NCBI GenBank assembly: GCA_012728435.1
Contig: JAAYFC010000059.1
Span: 1-32,312, forward strand
Source: Clostridiales bacterium
Lineage (GTDB): Bacteria; Bacillota; Clostridia; Christensenellales; Aristaeellaceae
Direction: 5' to 3'
Length of the DNA stretch: 32,312 nt
In this document: positions 5,807-14,167 of the stretch, one piece after another
Layout: each line of letters begins with the position of its first letter
Position numbering within the stretch: the stretch's first letter is position 1
Translations under genes and position numbers: made by a program
Notes under the pieces: generated by a model
Told to the model about the DNA's origin: nothing
The model's input: the letters and a program-made list of their open reading frames with translations, nothing else
The model's database searches: none

Positions 5807-8263
5807 ATGTCCATGTTTGGAAAGTTTAACCAAAAAGCAAAGCAAGTGCTGGATATTTCCCAGCAGTCCGCAATCGCACTTCGTCACCGTTTTTGGGGGA
5901 CGGAGCATTTATTGATTGGTTTGTTGACGCGGGCTGCGGATGACCTGCCTGGATTGCCCAAGAACATCACGCTGGAAAGTGTGCAGGACGCGGTGCGCCA
6001 GTTGTCCTCGCCCAGCCAGCTACCGCCAAAGGTGCTGGAGCTCACACCGCGCATGAAGCGTGTACTGGATGAATCGCTGAACCTTATCCGGCAACGTCAG
6101 CTCAAGCAGGTGACAACCTATATATTGTGGCATTGTCTGCTGTCTGAGGAAGACTCAGTCGCGGTGCGCATCCTGACTGTCTTTGGCGCGGACATCGATC
6201 AGTTAAAGCGCGAGGCGTCAGATTACCTGCGGGCGACCCCGGACGAGGGCGCGGAGCAGTCCAAATCCACGCTTGAAAAGAACAGCCGCGATTTAACCGC
6301 GCTGGCCAAACAAGGCAAGTTGGATCCAGTCATAGGGCGCGAAAAGGAAATTGAGCGCATGGCACAGATTTTGTCCCGCCGGACCAAGAATAATCCGGTC
6401 CTCATTGGCGCGCCGGGCGTTGGCAAAAGCGCTGTAGCCGAAGGCTTGGCGCAGCGGATTGCAGAGGATGATGTACCTGACACACTGCTGGGCAAACGTC
6501 TGCTGTCCCTGGATCTGGGCAGCCTGATTGCCGGCACCAAGTACCGGGGCGAGTTTGAAGAGCGCATGAAGGAAGTCGTGACGGAGTTGGAGCAGGACGA
6601 TGCCACCATCCTCTTTATTGATGAGCTGCAAAACATCATGGGTGCTGGCAAGGCGGAAGGTTCCATTGATGCAGCCGGTATTCTAAAACCTGCGCTCGCG
6701 CGGGGGGAGATTCAGTGTATTGGCGCTACGACGCTGGACGATTATCGCAAACATATCGAGAAGGATGCCGCGCTATCCAGGCGTTTTCAGCCCGTGATGG
6801 TGGATGAGCCGGATGGCGAACGGTCACTTGAGATTCTAAAGGGCCTGCGTCCGCATTATGAGGCCCATCACCAGGTGATGATTACTGATGAGGCACTGTC
6901 CTCTGCAGTGGAGCTATCTGCACGTTACATCGCAGACCGGTTCCTGCCGGACAAGGCTGTGGATGTCATGGACGAAGCCGCCTCGCGCGTGCGCCTGCGC
7001 GCGTTTGCGGCGCCCAATGAGCTAAAGCAATTTGAGCAGGATCTGGATAGGACAGTGGAGCAAAAACGCGATGCCATCTCCCGGCAGGATTATGAAGCAG
7101 CAGCTGATTTGCGCGATGACGAGCGCCAGCTGCGGGAGAAGATCAACCAGGCACGGGATGAATGGAAGCAGACCCGTGAAACCCTGCGTCCTGAAGTCAC
7201 CGAGGACGACATCGCCGATGTGGTCGCCGGCTGGACGGGGATTCCCGTACAACGCATGACCATGATAGAAAGCAAACGCCTGATGCAGTTGGAGCAAACT
7301 TTACACAAGCGCGTCATTGGCCAGGACGAAGCTGTAACCGCTGTCTCAAAAGCGATCCGCAGGGCGAGGGCGGGCTTGCAAGATCCCAAGCGTCCGATTG
7401 GCTCCTTTATTTTCTTAGGTCCAACCGGGGTTGGGAAGACAGAGCTTTGCCGTGCTTTGGGTGAGGCGATGTTTGGGGATGAGGATTCCTTGATTCGCCT
7501 TGACATGAGCGAGTACATGGAGAAGCATACCGTCTCGCGCATGGTGGGATCACCTCCTGGCTATGTAGGTTATGAAGAAGGCGGCCAGCTAACCGAACAG
7601 GTGCGCCGCAAGCCATACTCCGTGGTTCTTTTTGACGAGATCGAGAAGGCACATCCGGATGTATTCAACATGCTGCTGCAAATCCTGGAGGATGGCAGGC
7701 TGACGGACAACATGGGCCGGGTAACCAGCTTTAAAAACACCATCATCGTCATGACGTCAAATGCTGGTGCTGCCCAGTTGGCAACTGGACGCTCCCTGGG
7801 GTTTGCGGATTCGGATAAACCTGCCGGGATGGATCATGAGGAGATGAAGACCCGCGTTTTGGATGAGATTAAGCGGGTATTTAGGCCGGAATTCCTCAAC
7901 CGCGTGGATGAGATCATGGTTTTCCACGCCCTGTCCAGCGAACAGATTGCGCAGATTGCAAGCTTGATGCTGGATGTCATCATAAAGCGGATGCAGGAAC
8001 AGGACATCAGCCTGGCGTTCTCAGATGATGCTGTCGCCTTGCTGGCCAAGTCCGGCTTTGACCCGCAATACGGTGCCCGGCCGTTGCGCCGCGCCATTCA
8101 GCGGATGGTAGAGGACGCGTTAAGCGAGAAAATTATCGCAGGTGAGCTGGTCGAAGGTGACCATGTGTATATGTTTGAGGAGGAAGGCAAGCTGTCTTTT
8201 ACCTTGAAAAAGGCGGAGGAATCCGCAAAAGAGCCTGTCATCGCAGACCAGCCGGTTGGCTAA
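5807..8263 (+). CDS. clpC: ClpC, Hsp100 AAA+ unfoldase of the ClpCP protease
   Basis: ClpC unfolds proteins and feeds them to ClpP. The 818-residue protein has an N-terminal double-repeat domain (about 1-145) and a first AAA+ module with Walker A GAPGVGKSA and Walker B ILFIDELQ. The middle domain carries a UVR-like motif (DYEAAADLRDDE), which separates ClpC from ClpA and ClpB. The second AAA+ module has GPTGVGKTEL and VVLFDEIEKAHPDVF, and the C-terminal small domain is complete. In the N-domain, GTEH (31-34) of the first repeat is kept, but the equivalent Glu of the second repeat is Tyr105. The ATG at 5807 follows AGGAGG at 5793-5798. An upstream in-frame extension to 5705 overlaps mcsB and has no ribosome site. 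A strong terminator follows. Confidence 0.96.
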   Translation: MSMFGKFNQKAKQVLDISQQSAIALRHRFWGTEHLLIGLLTRAADDLPGLPKNITLESVQDAVRQLSSPSQLPPKVLELTPRMKRVLDESLNLIRQRQLKQVTTYILWHCLLSEEDSVAVRILTVFGADIDQLKREASDYLRATPDEGAEQSKSTLEKNSRDLTALAKQGKLDPVIGREKEIERMAQILSRRTKNNPVLIGAPGVGKSAVAEGLAQRIAEDDVPDTLLGKRLLSLDLGSLIAGTKYRGEFEERMKEVVTELEQDDATILFIDELQNIMGAGKAEGSIDAAGILKPALARGEIQCIGATTLDDYRKHIEKDAALSRRFQPVMVDEPDGERSLEILKGLRPHYEAHHQVMITDEALSSAVELSARYIADRFLPDKAVDVMDEAASRVRLRAFAAPNELKQFEQDLDRTVEQKRDAISRQDYEAAADLRDDERQLREKINQARDEWKQTRETLRPEVTEDDIADVVAGWTGIPVQRMTMIESKRLMQLEQTLHKRVIGQDEAVTAVSKAIRRARAGLQDPKRPIGSFIFLGPTGVGKTELCRALGEAMFGDEDSLIRLDMSEYMEKHTVSRMVGSPPGYVGYEEGGQLTEQVRRKPYSVVLFDEIEKAHPDVFNMLLQILEDGRLTDNMGRVTSFKNTIIVMTSNAGAAQLATGRSLGFADSDKPAGMDHEEMKTRVLDEIKRVFRPEFLNRVDEIMVFHALSSEQIAQIASLMLDVIIKRMQEQDISLAFSDDAVALLAKSGFDPQYGARPLRRAIQRMVEDALSEKIIAGELVEGDHVYMFEEEGKLSFTLKKAEESAKEPVIADQPVG

Positions 8264-8289
8264 AGCACAACTGTTTCAAACGAACCATT

Positions 8290-8320
8290 AAAACGCCTGG
8301 GTGACCGGGCGTTTTGCTTT
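8290..8320 (+). terminator. terminator of the ctsR-clpC operon
   Basis: An 11-bp stem (8290-8300 with 8305-8315, one T-G pair) closes a GTGA loop. Its own 3' arm ends in TTTT and GCTTT follows. It lies 26 bases after the clpC stop and just before the metG promoter. Confidence 0.85.
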
Positions 8321-8339
8321 GTGTAATCAGGTAATTTTC

Positions 8340-8368
8340 TTGACCACTCGCGGCAAACATCCTATAAT
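8340..8368 (+). promoter_or_regulatory. strong sigma-A promoter of metG
   Basis: TTGACC (8340-8345) and a perfect TATAAT (8363-8368) are separated by 17 bases. Transcription should start near 8375, only about 20 bases before the metG ATG, so there is no room for a T-box or other leader. Confidence 0.85.
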
Positions 8369-8395
8369 GGCGCAGGAAAGAGGGGAGTGGAAGGA

Positions 8396-10366
8396 ATGCA
8401 AGAAAGAAACACGTTTTACATCACTACACCGATCTATTATCCCAGTGGGCATATGCACATTGGGCATACTTATACTACCGTTGCAGCGGACACCATGGCG
8501 CGCTTTAAAAAGATGACGGGCCATCAGGTATATTTCCTCACAGGCACGGATGAGCATGGCCAGAAGATTGAGCGCAGCGCACAGGAATCAGGCGTCGCGC
8601 CGCAGCAGTTTGTGGACGAGATTGTCGCGCAAACCAAACAGTTGTGGGAATTGATGAACATCAAGTATGACAACTTCATCCGCACCACTGATGAGCATCA
8701 CATGAAAGCTGTGCAGCGCATCTTCCAGAGACTCTATGAAACAGGCGATATCTACAAGGATGCCTATGAGGGTCAGTATTGTGTCCCCTGCGAGGCCTTC
8801 TGGACAGCCAGCCAGATGAAGGAAGGCAACCTGTGCCCGGATTGCTCAAGGCCCACGGAATTGGTGCGAGAGGAAAGCTATTTCCTGCGCATGAGCAAGT
8901 ATCAGGATTGGCTAATCCAATACATTGAGGAGCACCCGAATTTCATTCAGCCGCCCTCCCGCGCCAAGGAGATGCTGCAAAACTTCTTAAAACCAGGCCT
9001 GCAAGACCTGTCCATCAGCCGGACTTCCTTCTCCTGGGGCGTTCCTGTACCCTTTGACCCTGAGCATGTCATTTACGTATGGATTGATGCGCTGAGCAAC
9101 TATATCACCGCGCTGGGCTATTCCTCCGGGGAGGAAGAATTAATGGATACCTTCTGGCCGGCGGATGTGCAGCTGGTCGGCAAGGAGATTACCCGTTTCC
9201 ACACCATCTACTGGCCAATTATTTTAAAGGCGCTGGGATTGCCCCTGCCCAAGCAGATTTTTGCCCACGGCTGGCTTTTGTTTAATGACGATAAAATGTC
9301 CAAGTCCAAGGGCAATGTGGTCTATCCAGGCCCCGTGATCAAACGCTATGGCGCGGACGCGCTGCGCTACTATCTCATGCGTGAGATGCTATTTGGCTCC
9401 GATGGCAACTACACCAACCAGGCCATGATGACGCGCGTCAACTCCGACCTTGCCAACGACTTGGGCAACCTGCTCAGCCGCACGGTGGCGATGATTGAGA
9501 AGTATTTTGACGGCGTTATCCAGGCGACCGGCACCTATGAGCAGGTCGATCTGGACCTGATTACACTGTTGGAAGCGCTGCCCAAGAAGGTAGAGGAGGA
9601 GATGAACGCCCTCCAGTTCTCCCAGGCATTATCCGAGATTTGGAAGGTCATCGGCGCCAGCAACCGCTACATCGATCTGACTGAACCATGGGTTTTAGGC
9701 CGCAGTGAGGAGGGCAAGGAGCGCCTGCGCACTGTCCTGTATGTGTTGGCGGAGAGCCTGCGGTATATCAGCATCCTGATTTACCCTGTTATGCCATCGA
9801 CCCCGCAGAAGATGTTCAGCCAGCTGGGTATTTCAGATGAGCGCTTACAAAACTGGGGCTCTTTGGACCGCTTTGGGCAAACCCCAGCCGGCCAGCGCGT
9901 GTCAAAAGGCGAGGCCATTTTCCCGCGCATTGACATCAAGGCGGATTTGCCCGGGCTTGAGGCGGAAAACGCAGCCGAGCACGTAAAGAGCAATCCTGCC
10001 GCGGCTGACGCATCAAAAGTGAAAAAGCCGGCAGTTCCACTGATTGCTATTGAGGATTTTCAGAAGATTCAGTTGGTGACTGCCAAGGTACTGGCATGTG
10101 AGAAGGTCAAGAAAAGTGACAAGCTGCTCAAATTCCATCTGAAGGTAGGGGAAGAGGAGCGCACTGTGCTTTCAGGGATCGCGGAGCACTATGAACCCGA
10201 GGCCCTCATTGGGCGCTCCCTGGTGTTGCTGGCCAACCTGCCGCCGCGCAAGATTCGCGGCATTGAGTCCGAGGGCATGCTCTTATCCGCAGCCTCAGAG
10301 GATGAAAGCATGTTGCGGCTGTTGTTTGTGGATGAAGGCATTGACGACGGGGCGGGCATCGCGTGA
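8396..10366 (+). CDS. metG: methionyl-tRNA synthetase with C-terminal tRNA-binding domain
   Basis: This enzyme charges tRNA-Met with methionine using ATP. The 656-residue protein is of the bacterial type with a class I catalytic core: HIGH appears at 21-24, and KMSKSKGN near residue 300. The zinc knuckle is visible in CVPCEAFWT and CPDCSRP (about 125-150). An alpha-helical anticodon domain follows (about 360-520). A linker leads to a C-terminal EMAPII/Trbp111-like tRNA-binding domain (about 555-655; IEDFQKIQLVTAKVLACEKV and ESEGMLLSA). I chose the ATG at 8396 because AGGGGAG (8381-8387) sits 8 bases before it. Its stop overlaps a possible GTG start of the tatD gene. Confidence 0.97.
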   Translation: MQERNTFYITTPIYYPSGHMHIGHTYTTVAADTMARFKKMTGHQVYFLTGTDEHGQKIERSAQESGVAPQQFVDEIVAQTKQLWELMNIKYDNFIRTTDEHHMKAVQRIFQRLYETGDIYKDAYEGQYCVPCEAFWTASQMKEGNLCPDCSRPTELVREESYFLRMSKYQDWLIQYIEEHPNFIQPPSRAKEMLQNFLKPGLQDLSISRTSFSWGVPVPFDPEHVIYVWIDALSNYITALGYSSGEEELMDTFWPADVQLVGKEITRFHTIYWPIILKALGLPLPKQIFAHGWLLFNDDKMSKSKGNVVYPGPVIKRYGADALRYYLMREMLFGSDGNYTNQAMMTRVNSDLANDLGNLLSRTVAMIEKYFDGVIQATGTYEQVDLDLITLLEALPKKVEEEMNALQFSQALSEIWKVIGASNRYIDLTEPWVLGRSEEGKERLRTVLYVLAESLRYISILIYPVMPSTPQKMFSQLGISDERLQNWGSLDRFGQTPAGQRVSKGEAIFPRIDIKADLPGLEAENAAEHVKSNPAAADASKVKKPAVPLIAIEDFQKIQLVTAKVLACEKVKKSDKLLKFHLKVGEEERTVLSGIAEHYEPEALIGRSLVLLANLPPRKIRGIESEGMLLSAASEDESMLRLLFVDEGIDDGAGIA

Positions 10367-10377
10367 GCCAGCTTCGG

Positions 10378-11172
10378 ATGCTCTTTGATACCCATTGCCA
10401 CCTGGATGCTGAGCAGTTTGACGCGGACCGGGATGCGGTTATCAGCGCGCTGCCCGATTACGGCATCGCCGCCTGTTTAACCTGTGGCAGCGATATCACC
10501 AGCTCAAAAAAGGGCATCCATCTGGCGGAGCAGTATCCCTTTGTCTATGCCGCTGTCGGCATTCACCCACATGAGGTCTCGAAGGCAACCCTTGATGAGT
10601 TGGATGAGGTGGAAGCCTTGCTGTCCCATCCCAAGGTCATCGCGCTGGGTGAGATTGGGCTGGATCATTACTATGATTTTTCACCCCGCGGTTTGCAGGA
10701 AGAATACCTGATAAAGCAACTGCAAATTGCAAAGCAGCACAGCAAGCCCGTGATTTTGCATGTACGGGAAGCACATGGCGCGATGATTGATTTGCTGACC
10801 CAATTCAAGGACAGTTTACCCAAAGGGATTCTGCATTGTTACTCCGGCAGCGCGCAGAGCCTTGCCATTTATGAGAAACTGGGCTTTCACATTTCCTTTG
10901 CCGGCGCTGTCACCTTCAAAAATGCGCAGAAACTGCGCCTGGCAGCTGAGGTGGCCAGCCTGAACCGCCTGCTGATTGAGACGGACAGCCCCTATTTAGC
11001 GCCGGTGCCCTATAGGGGCAAACGCAATCACCCAGGCCTTGTCGCTGAAGTATGTAAATTGCTGGCCGAAATCAAGGGGATGAGCTATGAGGACATGGCT
11101 GCCCTCACCTGCCGCAACGCTTGCGCGCTCTTTCAACTCAACGACCAGACAATCTGTACCGCGGCCAACTAA
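10378..11172 (+). CDS. tatD: TatD-family metal-dependent hydrolase (DNase-like)
   Basis: TatD proteins are cytoplasmic TIM-barrel metal enzymes with nuclease activity in studied members. This 264-residue protein has every landmark: DTHCHLD at the start with the HxH metal pair, LGEIGLDHYYD with the bridging Glu, HVREAH, HCYSGS and IETDSPYLAP with the final metal Asp. I prefer the ATG at 10378, which gives the usual family start MLFDTHCHLD. A GTG at 10363 overlapping the metG stop is possible and would add five residues; neither has a clear ribosome site, so coupling to metG is likely. The metG-tatD order is common in Firmicutes. Confidence 0.92.
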   Translation: MLFDTHCHLDAEQFDADRDAVISALPDYGIAACLTCGSDITSSKKGIHLAEQYPFVYAAVGIHPHEVSKATLDELDEVEALLSHPKVIALGEIGLDHYYDFSPRGLQEEYLIKQLQIAKQHSKPVILHVREAHGAMIDLLTQFKDSLPKGILHCYSGSAQSLAIYEKLGFHISFAGAVTFKNAQKLRLAAEVASLNRLLIETDSPYLAPVPYRGKRNHPGLVAEVCKLLAEIKGMSYEDMAALTCRNACALFQLNDQTICTAAN

Positions 11173-11211
11173 GCTGATTATGACGTTCGTGTTAATTTTG
11201 TTAAGCCTTCA

Positions 11212-11241
11212 AGAACAATTTATGCCAATTTGTGCTATACT
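11212..11241 (+). promoter_or_regulatory. extended -10 promoter of the maf-mreB operon
   Basis: The -10 box TATACT (11236-11241) is preceded by TGC, giving an extended -10. The -35 match is weak (AGAACA, 11212-11217, spacing 18). It lies 31 bases before the maf ATG in a short AT-rich gap. Confidence 0.55.
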
Positions 11242-11271
11242 ACTAGAACTGCCCTTGGAAGGAGGCTTAGG

Positions 11272-11832
11272 ATGCCGCGTCAGTTCATTTTAGCTTCCGG
11301 ATCCCAAAGACGGCAGGAACTGCTCTCCCAGATGGGCGTGCCCTTTGAATTGTACGTACCAGAAGTGGATGAGCGCCTGAATGGTTCTGCCGAGCAGGTG
11401 GTTGTTGAACTGGCCCGGCGTAAAGCGCTGGAGGCTGCACGGGTTTACCCCAAAGCAGCGGTACTGGCTGCTGATACCCTGGTTACCATTGAGGGGGAAG
11501 TGCTGGGCAAGCCGCAGGACTTGTTCGATGCAGCAAGGATGCTGCGCAGGCTCAGCGGTGCTTGGCATGAGGTGCACACCGGTGTCTGCCTAGTGGTAGA
11601 CAGCGCAGCAGAATTTGCCCATGTCAAGACTGATGTGTTGTTCTCCAACATGACGGAGGATGAGATTCGCCTGTACTGCGACAGCGGTGAGCCCCTGGGC
11701 AAGGCCGGCGCTTACGCCATTCAGGGCTTGGGCGGCATGTTTATCCAGCAGATTCACGGCAACTATACCAACGTGGTCGGCCTTCCCACTTCCGTGGTGT
11801 ACCAGATGCTCAAGAAGGCAAATATTCTGTAA
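11272..11832 (+). CDS. maf: Maf-family nucleotide pyrophosphatase
   Basis: Maf proteins hydrolyse non-canonical or excess nucleoside triphosphates (dTTP/UTP and related) to monophosphates, and they are linked with division arrest in Bacillus. The 186-residue protein starts with the family motif LASGSQRRQELL (about 7-18) and has AADTLV with the catalytic Asp (about 66-71). GKAGAYAIQGLGGMF (about 144-158) and the NYTNVVGLP motif (about 164-172) follow. The ATG at 11272 is set by AAGGAGG at 11258-11264. It heads the shape operon directly before mreB, the same maf-mre neighbourhood seen in Bacillus but without radC. Confidence 0.93.
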   Translation: MPRQFILASGSQRRQELLSQMGVPFELYVPEVDERLNGSAEQVVVELARRKALEAARVYPKAAVLAADTLVTIEGEVLGKPQDLFDAARMLRRLSGAWHEVHTGVCLVVDSAAEFAHVKTDVLFSNMTEDEIRLYCDSGEPLGKAGAYAIQGLGGMFIQQIHGNYTNVVGLPTSVVYQMLKKANIL

Positions 11833-11847
11833 AGACAGGGATTTCGA

Positions 11848-12888
11848 ATGGCTATTATCGCGCCTGATATCGGCATAGATTTGGGGACATCGAACACGCT
11901 GGTGCATGTTCGCAAAAGGGGCATTCAAATCAATGAGCCCACCCTGCTTGTGGTTTCAGGCACCGAAAAGCGCACCATTAAGGCGATTGGGCAGGATGCC
12001 CTGGCGCTGGTGGGCCGCACGTCTGTGGGCGACATCGCTGTGCGTCCCCTGCAGGACGGCACTGTTAAGGATTTCGACCTAACCGAGGCTGTTTTGCGTT
12101 ATTTCATCCGCAAATCCATCGGTGTATCCCATCTGGTTAAACCCCGTATGTACATCACTGTACCCAGCCGCATCTCTCCAGTAGAGAAGCGTGTCATCCG
12201 TGAGGCGGCCATCAGCGCCGGCGGACGCAAGAACGCCATCCATTTAATCGACAAGCCCTTTGCTTCTGCCTTTGGCTCGGGTTTGCCGGTTTTCGCGCCC
12301 GAGGGCAGCATGGTGGTGGACATCGGCGGCGGGACCACTGAGGTGGCTGTCATCGCGCTGGGAGGCATTGTGCTTTCAAGGTCCATTCCATCCGGCGGGA
12401 TCAAGATGGATTCAGTGATTGTGGAATTTATCAAGCATGACCACAACATGCTGATTGGGGACCGGATGGCAGAAGATATCAAGATTGACTGGGGCTCCGC
12501 CTTGCCTTCTTCTGATGAGCGCAAGGTGGTGGTCCGCGGGCGCGACTTGATTACCGGCCTGCCTCAAACGGCAGAGATTGCCTCCAGCCGTCTTTACCAG
12601 GCCTTGCAGGGGCCTTGCCTTAAAATATTGGATACCATTCGGGAGATCTTGGACAAGACGCCGCCGGAATTGTGCAGCGACATCTTCCGTAAAGGAATCT
12701 ACCTGGTAGGCGGCGGCGCGCAGCTCTACGGCCTGGACCGCTTTTTGGCGTCAGAGCTTGGCCTGCCGGTGACACTGGCCCGCGACCCGATGCTGACGGC
12801 CGTAAACGGGGTGGGCACCATGGCTGAGCGCAGTGATTTACTCAACAAACTGACCAGATCCAACTTTATTCGGGATGACAATGCCTAA
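11848..12888 (+). CDS. mreB: MreB, rod-shape actin homologue, divergent active site
   Basis: MreB polymerises under the membrane and guides side-wall synthesis. The 346-residue length is normal. The phosphate-1 motif GIDLGTSNTLVHV (9-21), phosphate-2 motif VVDIGGGTTEVAV (156-168) and adenosine motif YLVGGGAQLYGL are intact. Two places stand out. The usual IEEP motif is IDKP (134-137), so Lys136 sits where E. coli MreB has Glu143, the expected catalytic residue. The loop usually read as AGDEMD is GGIKMD (183-188), losing the acidic residue. The codon for Lys136 is plainly AAG. The ATG has a weak AGGG upstream and lies 15 bases after maf, so coupling is likely. ATP binding seems kept, while hydrolysis is in doubt. 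Confidence 0.92.
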   Translation: MAIIAPDIGIDLGTSNTLVHVRKRGIQINEPTLLVVSGTEKRTIKAIGQDALALVGRTSVGDIAVRPLQDGTVKDFDLTEAVLRYFIRKSIGVSHLVKPRMYITVPSRISPVEKRVIREAAISAGGRKNAIHLIDKPFASAFGSGLPVFAPEGSMVVDIGGGTTEVAVIALGGIVLSRSIPSGGIKMDSVIVEFIKHDHNMLIGDRMAEDIKIDWGSALPSSDERKVVVRGRDLITGLPQTAEIASSRLYQALQGPCLKILDTIREILDKTPPELCSDIFRKGIYLVGGGAQLYGLDRFLASELGLPVTLARDPMLTAVNGVGTMAERSDLLNKLTRSNFIRDDNA

Positions 12889-14167
12889 GCCAAAACCAAG
12901 AAAACCTGCCAAACCGCGCACCAAGCGCGAAGCACGCCCCGCGCAGACAAGTGCGGAACGCCAGCGTGGCATCAGCCGCCTGCTAGGTTTGCTGACGGCA
13001 CTGCTGCTGCTTTTGGTCATTGCTGTGATGATTTTGTCCCAGCTGTTTGACACGCCGATTTTAAAAGTGCCGCGGCAGGTGGTGGCGCGCGTGGTTACAC
13101 CGATTCAGAATGTGTTTGCTTCAGGCACGGACTTCGTGGTGGATTATCTGCGCGCCCTTAAATTGCGCAGCAACTTCGAATATGAGTACAACCAGCTGCG
13201 TCAGCGTGTGGATGAATTGACAGACCAGGCGATGCTGGCTAACGCCTTGCAGCACCAGTTGCAGGCTTATGAAGACCTCAATGATGAGGTGCAGCGCAAC
13301 CCCGGTCTAAACGGCATCAAGGCCAACATCATCGGCCGGGACACCACCAACTACTCCTTCGTGCTCACGCTGGACGTGGGTTCAAAAGCAGGGGTTGAGG
13401 ACAACATGGCGGTCGTCGTACCGGGTGCACTGGTGGGCATCACCTATGACACCTTGCCCAAAAGTACCAAGGTGCGCGGTATTATCGACACCAAGTGCGC
13501 TGTCGCAGCGCTGATTGAATCCAACCGTGACCCGGGCACGGTATCTGGGACACTGGCAATTGACGGCCAGAAAAACTGTCGGATGTATTATCTCTCCTAT
13601 ACCACCTTGCCCAGACCAGGTGATCTGGTGGTCACCAGCGGTATGAACACAGGCCTGCCCAAAGGCATCCCAATTGGCCGCGTACGCGAGAGCACCCGCG
13701 GTATGGAGGATTCCAAGCAATATATCGTGCTGGAGCCCTTGGCTGACTTTGACCATATTGAGTATGTCATTGTTTATCGCTATCAGAAAATTCTGACCGC
13801 CGCGGAGCGTGTGAAGCCGCCGGAGCAAAGCTTTATTCCAATGCCTCCCATCCGTCCGGTTCCTACGCTGATTGGTCAGGCAGAGCCGGTGGAGGATCCG
13901 GATGCTTCGCCCTCACCAGAAGGTGACGCATCAGCCAGCCCAGCGCCCGACGAATCACCTTTACCTGATGAAACCTACGAACCCGATGAGTTGGATAACC
14001 TGAATGGTGAAACAGGTGAGGCGACAGAGACCGACGAAGGCGTATCCTACAACGCGCCTGTCATTGTCGATATGACGCCCACCCTTGAGCCTTCACCTGA
14101 ACTAATCACCCCATCCCCAACCCCAACCTTCTCACCTGAGGATATGACCGTGGAGGAGGACGGATAA
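12875..14167 (+). CDS. mreC: MreC, elongasome scaffold with long acidic Pro-rich tail
   Basis: MreC is a bitopic protein that links MreB/MreD with PBP2 outside the membrane. It has a basic cytoplasmic N-terminus (1-30), one membrane helix (about 34-55), a coiled coil (about 90-135) and the double beta-barrel MreC core (about 140-305), with VGSKAGVEDNMAVV and VTSGMNTGLPKGIPIGRV. After the core, about 120 residues of Pro-, Ser-, Asp- and Glu-rich low-complexity sequence follow (about 310-430), with runs such as PSPEGDASASPAPDESP. Typical MreC is 270-350 residues, so this tail is extra. The ATG at 12875 overlaps the end of mreB; a second ATG at 12881 is possible. The stop overlaps mreD (TAATG). 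Confidence 0.92.
   Translation: MTMPKPKPRKPAKPRTKREARPAQTSAERQRGISRLLGLLTALLLLLVIAVMILSQLFDTPILKVPRQVVARVVTPIQNVFASGTDFVVDYLRALKLRSNFEYEYNQLRQRVDELTDQAMLANALQHQLQAYEDLNDEVQRNPGLNGIKANIIGRDTTNYSFVLTLDVGSKAGVEDNMAVVVPGALVGITYDTLPKSTKVRGIIDTKCAVAALIESNRDPGTVSGTLAIDGQKNCRMYYLSYTTLPRPGDLVVTSGMNTGLPKGIPIGRVRESTRGMEDSKQYIVLEPLADFDHIEYVIVYRYQKILTAAERVKPPEQSFIPMPPIRPVPTLIGQAEPVEDPDASPSPEGDASASPAPDESPLPDETYEPDELDNLNGETGEATETDEGVSYNAPVIVDMTPTLEPSPELITPSPTPTFSPEDMTVEEDG

Noticed and set aside
8264-8395. T-box leader for metG
   Set aside because: The promoter places the transcript start only about 20 bases before the ATG, leaving no room for a leader RNA.
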